A DNA stretch of 64,000 bases from Gibbula magus. Taxonomy: Eukaryota > Mollusca > Gastropoda > Trochida > Trochidae. The stretch's first letter is position 1; the number at the start of each line of letters is the position of its first letter. The notes under the pieces were generated by a model. The model did no database searches. It was not told where the DNA came from and was given only the letters and a program-made list of their open reading frames with translations. Below, one piece after another: positions 38,067-50,102 of the stretch. The DNA is taken from positions 83,899,436 to 83,963,435 of the forward strand of contig OW388291.1 of the NCBI GenBank assembly GCA_936450465.1, written 5' to 3'. Position numbers and translations under genes: made by a program.

Positions 38067-40189
38067 AAAAGTTGTTTTTTTAACCATGTCCCTTCTGGAG
38101 CTTCGTACAAATGGTCTAGTGGTTACTGTCAATGTTTTCTGTTACGTTCATTTTCGAAGTACATGTCTGAATCCCGTGGATGATATTTTTGTTTAAAAAC
38201 TACACCCGAGGTTTCTTTGATATTTGACGTTAAAAGTGATACATTGCATAAGGTACGCAAACTTAAAATAAGATGGTAATGAGATAACAAAAATTAAGCA
38301 GAGTTTAAGAAATTAACCCATTTGACCAATTTAAATCAAACTGAAACTTGTTACATGTTTACTGTTAGATAATATATAATTATTGACGTATATGGTTCAT
38401 TACCTGAAACAAATAACGTTATATATATAACGTAAAATAGGCCTACTGAGACATATTGACATGTCATGTTTGGACAGCAATTATAGGACATCTGGTAGGA
38501 ATTATTTGCTCAAACTTCATAATCTTATTTAATGAACAGAGGACATTGGGGTAACACATATTAACACTTCTAATGCAGACTTTCGATTTTTGTGAAATCC
38601 ACATTTTCAATTGTGCACTTTCATTGAGAATGAGTGAGTTACAGGAAGACACTGTCACATGGTTTAGCCTCAGGAATCGTGAAAATTCAAAGTACCCTTT
38701 GGGGTAAAACGCCCATGGCCATGTGGGGCAAGTCGCCCAGTATAGGCGTTTTACCCCATACCATGGGCGTTTTACCCCTCAATTCTCATAAAAAGTGTTT
38801 TGTATCTAGTAGTAAAGGTATTAGGTAAAACGAAAGGTATAAGGGTTGTAAAACAATAAAGGGTTAGTAAGTCAGTATATTTGGGGGTTAATTTTTCAAG
38901 ATTTGATTAGAAAAACATGATTACAAACGGTTACAGGCAAAATGCAAAATATAGCTTGGAGGGTTTTACCATAGTATTCCTGTAAGATTTCAAACACATA
39001 TTTGCCCCGACGATTATTCAAGGCAGGCGATTGGTTTTTTTTCGAAGTCATAATATCTGTTTGAAATTTACCAGAATTTAAACAAAAACATAGTTATCAG
39101 AGTTTTAAAATGTGAATATTGCATGTGAACGAAATTCTTGCCATAAGGTTTAACGTGGCGTAATAATGTCTATATATCGGAAGTATATAGACACACAAAA
39201 TTCATTAATTTATTTATATATACGTTTGCTAAATTTATCCCGGCGATTATACATTTTAGGCATTCGTTTATTCAATGATTTGAGGTATTCTTCTTATTCT
39301 TCACTGGCTTCTAAATAAAGGCTGAGAATGCCGAAAATCATTTGAGAATCATTTGTACTATAAATGGATAGGCCTACGCTTCATTAAAAGCAAAATACGT
39401 GTGTAGGTGGATACAATCAATCTTTATTTCTTCTGTAGTGGAGGCCATATGTCCACGCTACATTTTTGTTTTACAGGGTGATGCGTATGTGTATAAACGA
39501 GAAATAATGTAATTTTATTAAATGTAAACTTAATTTACATAATACATATATAGGCAAAACATAATATATCATTGACGTAGGAGAGAATCTCTTAGATCCA
39601 TTGCATGGTTTATATAAATGGCTAGGGGTATGTTTTATACAGCATATTGCTTGTCAAATGCCTAGAATTTATGAACATATGGATCTGAATAAAACTGAAT
39701 TTGTAGATCCTGACATATTCAGAGTTCACACCTGTTATGGTAACAGGCGACGAGCTGACAGAACTGAGAGAGCTGAGCCATGTACGTTGCAGAAAACTTA
39801 AATTGAATTCTCCTTTCCCTGATTAGAGATACCAATTGATTGAGTACTGAATTAAGCATCTACGACGCCAGTCTCTGAAAAGGAACCTTCGAGTGTGAAA
39901 CAATCAGATCTATGTACCCCTAGAACTGGACTACACCTGCCTATCCTTTCTTTCTGGCGATACCATCAGTCTCTGTCAGTTATACTGGCACGTGGTGATG
40001 GCCGCTGTTTGTTTAGGATTTTGGTAACAACATAAATAGACCCATATCTTCAAGCATCAACAAGGTATGAACATGGAATAATCATAGATCCAATACTGGC
40101 GATCACAGAAAAGAACAAAGCTGATGGATTGAGAAGTCAGGTGATCCTGCATTATCTAATCTTCAGTGGAAGATCTAGCTGATTGACAC

Positions 40190-40450
40190 CGAGATGGAAG
40201 CTGAACAATTTCGGTCAATTTTCTTTTAAAATCTCTGCTGCTACTCTCTGGAATGCTCTGCCTTTTGACATGAGAACTTGCCAATCTTCGAAATATTTCA
40301 CAGCAAATCTAAGGACACGTCTCTTAAAAAAATATTGTCCAGAGTGACATTAAATTTGGTATCATTTGCTATCATTGACTTGTACAGCGCTCTGAGCTAA
40401 TGACCTGTGTATAAGACGCTTTATAAAAGTCTTTTATTTATTTATTTGTC
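40190..40450 (+). mobile_element. 3' end of a LINE (reverse transcriptase C-terminus and 3' tail)
   Basis: A plus-strand frame reads FSFKISAATLWNALPFDMR and continues to LRTRLLKKY, the usual C-terminal ending of CR1/Jockey-like reverse transcriptases. It is followed by TGTACAGCGCTCTGAGCTAA and ACGCTTTATAAAAGTC, a typical 3' tail of such elements, then TTTATTTATTTATTT. Upstream sequence back to about 39600 may belong to it but is too eroded to call. Confidence 0.65.
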
Positions 40451-40689
40451 ATTTATGTAAGAGCCATCTACAATGCCGGGAGAGCTTGAGATCATCTCAA
40501 CTGGATAGGTCCATCATTGTCCTCAACACTAAGGAGCAGGTGATAAGTGGATATGGAACGAACTTCGAATTCATAGTCAAGAGTCAAGAATTTATTAAGT
40601 CAAACAACCAATACAAATGAACTCATGATTCTACCTGTGCACGTGCATGGCGAGCTTCTGATCAAGAAAAGAATTACACAATTTAGTAA

Positions 40690-41540
40690 TGTTATTATTG
40701 ACCAAGAGGGACGATATAAGTAATCAGAATCGCAAAAAAATCAACTTTGTTTCTTTCTTTAAGATATAATAAATACACTTCGCATCCCTAAACACTTTAA
40801 TATTATTTTCACATTTAAACAGTATAATACACTGTAACATACCTATCCTTTGCAGTTAAACATTAGTCAAATATTATTATAATATCAAAATATATAGTAT
40901 CAAAATATACGTATATTTTGATACTCTGGACAAATCAAGAGTACATGGTATTCATTCATCTTCTATTTCGTTATTACATAAGGGATAATCTATCAACAAA
41001 AGGGATTTAGGCACACTCCATCTTCCTTTTTCAAGCAGAAGCATATGTGAACCGAGACGGAAGCGTGTAAGTGCAATTCTGTATTTTTTTAAACATCAAT
41101 AATAGTTAATTATTTCTCTATGCAAAGAGTTTCCTGAATATGAAGATACAATATAATTTCACTCAATGTTAATAAGTCATGTTTCCACATTTGGAAATAA
41201 ATATCCTTAACCCGTTACGTGAAGTCTCTCACAAAAGCACCACTATTAGTTACACAATTAGCGACCCAAATATATCCAAAAGTTTAGACTATCTCTTAAA
41301 CCGAACTTGAAGGGCATAAAGCTTAGCTTATCTCTTAATAAAGTTATCCAATTTTCAATCCCAGGGTTCTCATCTGAAGCATTCAATAATACACTGTATA
41401 TCAAAACCATATATCTATCCAAGTACTTTTCAAAATTTAAGTTCATATTACAAATTAATAGCTCTGCCCTTGCTATCTCTGCCCTTGCTTGTTCTGTCAG
41501 TAGTGTACCAATCGCCCACAATAAGACTGCACGTTAGGAA
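40690..41540 (-). mobile_element. LINE fragment on the minus strand with frameshifts
   Basis: On the minus strand 41521-41258 reads ENWITLLRDKLSF. From about 41075 a frame reads LTRFRLGSHMLLLEKGRW, then CNNEIEDE; a duplicated GAAT (TGAATGAATAC at about 40952) shifts the frame, after which EYHVLLICPEY follows. This matches the region after the RT domain of molluscan and fish non-LTR elements, which ends in a C..C..H..C-like knuckle (family knowledge). Truncated and dead. Confidence 0.65.
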
Positions 41541-42860
41541 ACGCACAATGCAATATTTTAGCCAAAATTACGATTCTTATGATTCAGAATGAGTTTCATA
41601 AGATAAAACATCATAAGATGTTATGGTATGTTTAGTTAAAGACTTTTGAAATTCAATATTGTTTGATCAGATGTTCGATCTGCTTTATCTTCTTGTTGGA
41701 TAATATAATTAAAGACAAAATCATTGTCTAATTGCAAATATGTTATATTATTATGTGGGAAAATGATATATGGGGTAAAACGCCTACCATGGGCAACTTG
41801 CCCCACACACAAGGGCGTTTTGCCCCAGGCATGGGGCAAGAAGGCCGCAAAAGATAAAAGTGTTAGTCTGAAATTTCTCGTAAGTCATGCGCTAAAAACA
41901 AATGTCAATCATATAATATTGATTGTTTGCACAAAAGAGGTTATTTAACACCGAAAGTGTGAAAATAACCCCAATATATTAAATGTAGCAAGACTTTATG
42001 ATTAGCGTGGGCGTCTTGCCCCACTCTACCCTACTAAATTGAAATAGATTTGCATACTAGAATACATAGACATCCATGTGGAATATTTTTCCATTGGCGT
42101 TTTAAGCGATAATCCATGACGATCATTACGACAAAACTGGGGGAAATATGTCGGCGCCGTACCACGGCAGTTTTAGCATAACGATTTCACTGCAATCCGT
42201 TTGCAAACTATTTTTATCATCAGGGGGTGATTTCAATCACGGATATTAGTGTTTCAATTTTTTGGAAAATATACTTATAACGTCATTCGCCAGAGAAATC
42301 TTTTATCTACAACATGGCATATGTTAAATAATTTTCATATCACGACAATGTATTGCAATTTGGTTTCAAAGAGAAGTATCACTTCGACTAGCGCGCGCTA
42401 CGGGTATCTGACGTATATGGACATGCAGAGTCCCCTTTTTTGCCTAATATGTACTACACAAACAGCAAGCGCTTCCGAAGCGTGAAGGCTCGTCTCTAGC
42501 GCAAATCGCCATAACAACCCATGTGCTGCACGTGCTGCACGTGTCTCTCTTTCAAAGTACCCATTTCACACATTACTGAATGTGACGATTGCTTTACAAA
42601 CTATGTTTCTACATGTCCTGAGAATATACAAATTATTTCCTGTTTAATGTTCTTTTTATTGAGATAAGACCAGCAAATTATGACAAATTCAAGTGAAATA
42701 CCTAGTTGGGTAAAACAATTATTCCAATATCTGTAGCAAAAACATAATTAAATGAAATGGTAAATAAATAACCATCAAAAAATTATATATTTCGATTTCT
42801 TTCATTGCTCATATTTTTTGTTATTCTTTCGTGTCTTTGTTTGCTGTGTGTGAGCTAGAC

Positions 42861-43593
42861 CATAATGCTTTGCGCTTGAAAATAATAGACTGGATCTATA
42901 TTTAGACTGGAAAACACCTTTACTAATTAATGCAATTTCTCGGCTTATTTTAAGTTGGAAAAATTAGGGAAAAATTAAGTGTATTTATTTAACGGAGATA
43001 GATTTTGGGGAAAAATTTGATATTTTCATCAACATCCGTGATGGCTCTTTAATGGGTATAGATATATCTGTCAAATTAGTAAAGGAAGAATTATTTCTAT
43101 ACTATATATAAACACACTTTAAGCTTGTCAATGTTTTTCCCCATTTATTTCAACTGGAAGTTACTGTCCATATATCTCTCTCTATCTTTATGGTTTTTTT
43201 TTAAATATTTTAATATGCATGTAGGGGCCTACAGTGTTTGTATGGAGAGATGGACGATGAAAACAAATATTTTAGAATTCGTTGTTTTCTCCAAAATAGT
43301 AAGTTAATCATGTATTTAATCCAAAAATGTAATACAAAAGTGGCAGAACATATATACTAGTTGATTATACAAGACAAAACGTTACCGCAAGGGGGTTCGA
43401 TTTCTGGCTACCATCTCTTCTGAAGTGGCATTGAGTATTTGTGGACAAATACAGGAACACTTCCAAAACTCTATCTCATTGAAAGATATTTCTACACAAT
43501 TTTTCGCAGATTCAATTCCAGGTAAACGGAGAAAGGTGTTTTCCAGTCTAAATATAAATCGAGTCTGTCATTTTCTAGCGCAAAGCATGTATG
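42861..43593. mobile_element. Foldback MITE with ~62-bp arms
   Basis: ATATTTAGACTGGAAAACACC at about 42897-42917 mirrors GGTGTTTTCCAGTCTAAATAT at about 43535-43555. The match extends outward through GCTTTGCGCT (AGCGCAAAGC on the right). Arms are diverged and the target duplication was not found. The core has no coding content. Confidence 0.6.
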
Positions 43594-43649
43594 GGATCGA
43601 CTCGCAATAAGAACATTACCCTTCATTTGCCATGTTGTAGATAAACTAT

Positions 43650-43850
43650 TTCTCTAGTTATTGATATCATGTATATATGTGTTAAACTTTTTGAAAATAA
43701 GAAACACTTACTTAATGGTTCTTTAAACAATAAGTACAATCTGTATTTCTCTAGGTAGTGATATCATTTATATGTGTTGACTTTTTAAAACATAAGAAAC
43801 ACTTACTTGCTGGTTCTAACATTAAGTACAATCTGTTATTATATAATTTA
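43650..43850. repeat. Two-copy tandem duplication
   Basis: AATAAGAAACACTTACTTAATGG and CATAAGAAACACTTACTTGCTGG lie about 100 bp apart, each preceded by a similar TGATATCAT...ATATGTGTT block. The copies are diverged. Confidence 0.6.
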
Positions 43851-44748
43851 GATTGAATTTCATTACATTTATTGTAAGCCGATAGCCCCTATACTATATG
43901 CATGTAGTAAAAGGGTAGCTAGGGTCTATTGGCATGTAAGTATTTCTAACGCTGTTTCTGAGTGGTATACACGCCTCTATGCAAGTTGGTGGGACCTGTC
44001 ACATGATGGTGATCATCCTCATAATCATGATGGCAATGACGATGATGAGCTACGTAACGCAAACTTTCCGTCATAAAATGCTCAGTAGCTCTGAACTAAC
44101 ATCATCAAACATTTTGTTAATAAGTTATAAAAATACTTGATAATGAGTACATTTGTGGTCGATATAAAGATCTAGAAAACCCGATTCGCTCAATGCTTTT
44201 TGGGAAAATGTGATTGCAAACTATAAAATACAAATATAGTCGCAAGCGACGACAAGCGGATTCTGCGCTTAAATGTTTTATTTAATTCAAAGATAATGAA
44301 TTAGGAGATATTCCAAATGTAATTGAATACATTTTTTTAAAGTTTCAAGTCTCTTAAAATGGCTATAGCATGATTTCGTATGTATTGCTGTAATTTAGGT
44401 TGAAGATTTTTGAAGACACGTACCCTTAAAACTGAGAAAGTTGATTTTCTTTGAGATTTAAATTTTTAACTTATTGGACCCAAAGCTCATTAAAGAAGTC
44501 GAAAATTCAAAAGCGGCAAAACGACAAACGTACCAAAATATTTCATGACATCATCTTATTGGTTACAAGTAAAGAAATATTCAAAAATACAACCAAAAAA
44601 AGTAGCCAGTACACTAATGTTGACAGTGTTGCCAATATGAAATTTTAGATGAATAAAAGTTCAAAAACAAGTCAAAACAATTTAACATACAAAACAAAAT
44701 AAGTTTTGAACATTTAAAATGATATTTAAGTTTAAAAAGTTTTTCACT

Positions 44749-44815
44749 GGTGGATTCGAACTCTATCTGCTGGAATACAAATCAAACATCTACCACGGGA
44801 CTACGAGTCCAGTTC
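44749..44815 (-). mobile_element. Possible tRNA-derived SINE head
   Basis: On the minus strand the segment has an A-box-like CGTGGTAGATG and a B-box-like AGTTCGAATCC at a tRNA-like spacing, but arms do not pair well, so it is not a tRNA gene. The same B-box word recurs on the minus strand at about 45467 and 46171 next to CCATTAAAGGTCC. Confidence 0.3.
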
Positions 44816-45455
44816 CTTTCGTTTGCGGAAATTAGTGATTATATTTTATACATCTATAAGACACTGTTTTGTTCCGATAATATTTATCGAAATTAAGGGA
44901 ATTTATGTAGCTTTTGTTGATATTTTGTCCAAGATCATTTCTTTGCTCTTGGGGGAATCATTATGCATTGATGCAATTACGTCAACATACACTGTACAGC
45001 AGTACAGCACTGTATCACATTCGTCTAATAGATTTGCGTTAATCGTGGTGCAGTGTCCGGTTTTCGATCAGAACTACTTTTACATATATTGTCATTATCC
45101 TGAGTCGACTATCTTCAAATTGGTAATTTTCGGCAACAGTCAGTATTTCTCGATACAATAACACCATCTATAATCTTTAGCAGGACTGACCCCCCATCAA
45201 AACAATGTATGTCAAAACGAAAGTAGGAATTTCCTCTGTTTACACATCAAAATGAAATGGACTGCATTGTTTCTGAATTGCTTCCGGGTTGAACTAAAAG
45301 TTCGTAGCTATGTCCGATGCCTCTACAATAGAAATTACTGAAAATCAAATTAGGAGTGGTCTATATTGTCTAGTGACGCTTCAATAAAATCTTCATCAAG
45401 TCAGTTCAAATCAAACTTATTAGAATATTAAAAAATACCATACTTTGAAAGGTGA

Positions 45456-46235
45456 TTTCAAATTGGATTCGAACTGGACCTTTAATGGCTGAAACGATTG
45501 GGCCCAAAAGCTAAATTTAAATATAGTCGCAAGCGACGATAAAAGGATTCAGCAAACGAATGATTCCATATTTTGAAATAAAATGAATTGTGACATATTA
45601 ACTATCTCATTGCGCATATTTTAAAACAAGTTACAAGATTCTAGCATGTCCCTAGAACTATTTATACCCAATATGAACATGACAACATCAAAGAATTGTA
45701 ACGAAAATCAAAACGCCAACTAAACCACGTGAGCTACAACTTCCTCATGATTTACTTTATTGCTCGTAGATTTATTGCGCATCTACAGAAAAAATTTTCC
45801 CCATGTTAAAGTTGTTCTCTATTATGACCGGAAATGACTGTTCGTGAGCGATTTTATGATTGATTCATAAAGACCATAGTACAATCTTACTCTACTGAAA
45901 AAAATCATAAAATTCGATGTATAGGTATTTGATTTATCTCCCTTTGAAATTCGTGATTTTCAAAAATTGTCGAACTTTAAAAGGTCACTGTGAAAAAAGT
46001 ATGAAGAGTTCGCTAATGCTTTGGACGGAAATGGCGGAAAAACCACGTGACTTACGAATTCGCCATGATTTACTTTTTTGCTCGCATGGACATTGCGCAT
46101 CTTTTGCAAAAAGTTCCAAGTCTCTGAGTGCATTTTGTAAAATTTCCAAATGTTAAAAATGGACATTTGGATTCGAACTGGACCTTTAATGGCTGGTGTG
46201 ATATGGCCCAAAAGCTTCGCAGTTCTATTCCACAT
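45456..46235. repeat. Diverged direct repeats around SINE/hairpin units
   Basis: GGATTCGAACTGGACCTTTA with AATGGCTG and GGGCCCAAAAGCT or TGGCCCAAAAGCT occurs at about 45466 and 46171. A second pair (ACCACGTGA...CATGATTTACTTT) lies at about 45725 and 46043. Together they suggest a duplicated unit with indels. Confidence 0.55.
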
Positions 46236-46338
46236 TAAGGGCTATATGTATGTGAAATTTGGCTGCATTTGCTTCAGCTGTTTTGGCTGAATCTTGCTGA
46301 CAAAATTTGTGAAATAATAATAAACACGCCAATAACAA

Positions 46339-46522
46339 TAAGGATTCAGCAAATTGCTGAATCCTTAATTAGTTCACACTAAGGGCTGTCAGACTGTAAA
46401 TTTTGGATGAATTCTCTGCAGCCGTGTCTGCAGAATAGGTTGGACAAAATCGGTGCAAATAATAAAAATAAAAAAACACGCCAATAACAATAAGGATTCT
46501 GCCCCAAAGGGCAGAATCCTTA
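46339..46522. repeat. Two TAAGGATTC...GAATCCTTA hairpins with different inner stems
   Basis: 46339-46367 is a 14-bp inverted repeat around one base (inner stem AGCAA/TTGCT). 46491-46522 is a 14-bp stem with loop CAAA (inner stem TGCCC/GGGCA). Both follow ACACGCCAATAACAA. The outer nine bases are the same, while the inner stems differ on both sides. Confidence 0.85.
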
Positions 46523-47084
46523 AATATGATATACCTCGTCGAGCTCAATGCATTGACACACTGTTCTAAAATACTATTACAGGACGAATGATTCAATTAT
46601 TATTCAAACAGTTTAACCCAATGAACCAGGATACAGGATTTATGGTGCACAAAATGAGTAAGTCATGGTGACAAATATAACAAAATATAAATTGCAACTG
46701 GAAAACCGTATTTCCTCGAATAGACGTCGACGTCGGGTCTTGAAATTCAAATGCAAAACATTTTGTCAACAACAAAAAAACCCATTTGAAATAACGATTT
46801 CAGCACGCCATCGGTGTTTGAACAGGTGTAAAAATTATAATAGTGTACCATGATGAATGACATTTACAATACTTCTTAACAGAACATAATCTTATGAAAG
46901 TCATTCAAAACTGACTTTGTCCGGTGGCAGTATTTTGATTTTGACCCTATTGCAAATCTGTCAACGTTTCTTTTGGACACTAACGAGCTTGTGCTTTAAC
47001 TATATAACAGTTCAGGGCGAAACTATGTTATGTTACAAAACACATTGGGTAACAGCGAACTTTATTTTTTTTTTAACAAATACC

Positions 47085-47880
47085 CTTCAAAACCTGATGA
47101 ATAGCTACACATGCTCATCAAAACGTTATGAAAAGTTACAAATGTTCATCAAAACGGTATGGGGAGTTGCGGATATTCATCAAGACGTTATGAAAAGTTA
47201 TACATGTTCATTAAAACATTATGATATGTTATACATGTTTATCAACACGTTATGAAATGTTATACATATTCAAAAAACCGTTCAGAAAAGTTAAACATAT
47301 CCATCAAAACATTATTTAAATGTTATGAAGTGTTACACATGTTCATCGAAACGTTATAATGCGTTATACATGTTAATCAAAAGGTTATGAAGAGTTATAC
47401 ATGTTCATCAAAACGTTATGAAATGCTAAACATATTCAACAAAACGTTATGACAAGTTAAACGTGTTCATCAAAAGGTTACGAAGAGTTACATAGGTTTG
47501 TCGAAATGTTATGAAGAGTTGCACATATTCATCACAACGTTATGAAAGCTACACATATTAATCAAAACGTTACGAAGATTTATATGTTCATCAAAACGTT
47601 ATGAAGATTTGTACATGTTCATCAAAACGTTATGAATAGTTAGTTACATATGTTTTTCAAAACGTTATGAAGATTTATACACGTTCATCAAAACGTTATG
47701 AATAGTTAGTTACATATGTTCTTCAAAACGTTATGAACATTTATACACGTTCATCAAAACGTTATGAATAGTTAGTTACATATGCTCTTCAAAACGTTAT
47801 GAAGATTTATACACGTTCATCAAAACGTTATGAATAGTTAGTTACATATGTTCTTTCAAAACGTTATTGAGAGTTGCACA
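47085..47880. repeat. Minisatellite, ~31-bp unit with a 66-bp higher-order repeat
   Basis: About two dozen units built on TTCATCAAAACGTTATGAA plus AGTTA(T/C)ACATG. From 47634 the pattern GAATAGTTAGTTACATATG recurs every 66 bp (47634, 47700, 47766, 47832), showing that pairs of units were amplified together. Confidence 0.85.
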
Positions 47881-50102
47881 TGACAGCATGGCAAAGCATT
47901 GTGCTCCAATTTACTAAATATATTTATTCTCTAAATGATTAACTGAGGAACCATTTCTGAAATACCATTGTTGACAATACTGTTATAAATGTACATGTAT
48001 CTTATGAATATGATTTGTTCATTAATACAACTGATTAATGTATATATAATCTTAGATTAAAATTGGGGGAGATAAAAGAAAATAAAGAAATTTGGAAACA
48101 TTGACAAAACAAAACTCATTTGGATTGGTTAAAAAAATAGATCACGGTACACACTATTTGTAAAGAATGAAACGTTGACTGGTCTCAAGCAGTATTTGAT
48201 CTGTTAGGAATCAAATTTAACTTTATTAACAATTCTAAAACTATAGATCTTAAATCTATATTTTTCACTATTGTCTTTAAATTGAAATAAACGTTCATTT
48301 GATAGATTTAGTTTAGGTCCAAACGAGAAATCTAACCACTGTTTGGTGTTTGGTGCATTAATTCGTGTTTGGTTCAGTGATGATCTGTGTCATTACGCAT
48401 GAGAGCAAACATTGAAGTAGTAGCGGTAGATGTAGAGGATCTTTCAAATCTAAAATATAATCTTCAGTAAAAGCCCGTTAGGCCAGTTATACATCATACT
48501 CTCCTTTAGAAATTATATATATATTATGTATAAGTATATATTTATGTAGTTGCGGGTACTGTTTTATGTAACTTAATGGCCCGTGCATGACTGGTTTATG
48601 TGGGATCTAAAACCACAGGAACTCGATCATTATCGTAAGTAAATTGGAGACAAACTGTAGGTCAACCAAACGTAAAACCATAGCAGCATATCCTTCGTGA
48701 AATATATGTTATTAACATACGATATTGAGGGAAGTGGATATGTAGTCGTGCATTTGTCGTATTTTACGTACAGACACATGGCACATATAAAGGTTGGTGT
48801 TGGGGGTCACATATGCCAAATGTTATTAAATTTATTATTATATTATTTTATCGATAAGTTATTACTGTTGTCGAAAAATAACCGTTTTGATGATAGTCGG
48901 TGCAGTAAAGTGACGACATAAAGCTAAAAGTAGTGATTCCTGCATCGGGATTAACGCGTCTCAATTAGTCAAACGTAATTTTGGAATCCGCTTATTTCAA
49001 AACAGTCAGATAATCGGATTGATAATGTTTTATAGGTTATAATAACTACTTGCATACATTGGACGTGTAGTTTAGGCTTCTGTACAGGTATGATGATGTT
49101 ACTCGATGGTAATTTGAAACAGCTAGAGACCATAAAATATATCTATCTTATGGCCTCTGTTGGAAACTAGTAATTATCCAGTATGATGATGTGGCGATTG
49201 GGGATGAATATGCAAGTTAAATGAAATTATTTAAACTGACATCAGCACATATGGTATGTTGGAACGAATAAAAATCAAATAATATATTTTGAAACACAAT
49301 GGAAGCATCTTTAAAGGTCATCCAGTAAGTTGTTGGAGTCACATCCACATGAAACCTTATAAATGGTGTTATTTTATCGAGAAGTAATACAGAAGTAAGA
49401 CTGATGCCGGAACAACAGTGATTTTTGCAAACCGGAAAAAGTACCTCTGTCATAGCTCGACAGTTTTTTTCCCATGTAAATAGAAAAAAAGAAAATTTTG
49501 GGTTGTTTATGTGTAAGGATAGGTCATATACACACACACAAACAATGACACACACACACAAACAATGACACACACACAATCAGCACATGTTGACACGTAT
49601 TAAAGGGGCAGTAGCACGTTTTTTTTTAATTTGAAGACGTATATTTGATAAAATAGAATACGTTGAGGACGTAAAATATAATTTTAAGTAGCCTAATTTA
49701 GTAAACATCTCAACGAATCTTATCGGAGTCTATACTGTAAAGAAAGAATCTCTTGCGATTTTTTTGGTAGGAGATATAATCCATAAACGAAATGTAGAGA
49801 TATTTATTATTATGAAATGCAGTGTATGTTATAAAAATATTGTCATATTTAAATCTGTTATAGTTACTGCGTTTCTAAAAAAATATGCGATATGAATCTC
49901 CATTAAGTGATCTAATGCTCGACCCCAAGTTGTGAAATCACCCTTGGTGGAAGTGCATTACATTTCCTCTGCAAAGCATTACGCTTGGTTGTGCGAGAGG
50001 CAAAGGTTCGAAGGGTTGCTGCTGTTCAAAGTCGAACTTGTCGTCTTTTTCAGTAGCGGTATGCAGTTTTAACAGCAGTTGTTTCCCTTGGAATACTTCA
50101 GG
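47881..50102. other. Upstream flank of APMAP, no gene seen
   Basis: AT-rich DNA with a short (CA)n-CAATGA microsatellite at about 49530-49580. The APMAP promoter and 5' UTR should lie in the last few hundred bases before 50103, but no clear core element was identified. Confidence 0.4.

Larger units (their letters stand above)
34557..38108. mobile_element. 3.55-kb element with TACGTACGT-rich inverted arms
   Basis: GTACGAAGCTCCAGAAGGGA from 34557 mirrors TCCCTTCTGGAGCTTCGTAC ending at 38108. Both arms continue into ACGTACGTACGTG-AT/TT-AATA repeats (34603-34683 and 37886-38066). Just inside the left arm is an open frame for the N-terminal part of an integrase-type transposase. The rest of the interior is low-complexity arrays rather than the catalytic core, so the copy is non-autonomous. 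IS3EU-like assignment is by protein resemblance (inference). Confidence 0.65.
32206..42033. mobile_element. Nest bounded by GGGGCAAG-type terminal repeats
   Basis: The left edge TAGGGGAGAGTGGGGCAAGA (32206-) mirrors the right edge, whose complement is TAGGGTAGAGTGGGGCAAGA (to 42033). Further blocks of GGGGTAAAACGCC and GGGGCAAG occur at 32236, 38698-38780 and 41764-41836. Because an internal block (38.7 kb) also pairs with the left end (CACTCATTCTCAACGAAAG at about 32515 with its complement near 38630), this may be one large element or two overlapping or nested ones. No full transposase was seen. Confidence 0.45.

Noticed and set aside
44749..44815. tRNA gene on the minus strand
   Set aside because: A- and B-box-like words are present but acceptor and T stems do not pair; kept only as a weak SINE-like call.
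47085..47880. CRISPR-like array of regular repeats
   Set aside because: The sequence is eukaryotic, the spacers are not unique and the units grade into each other, as in a minisatellite.
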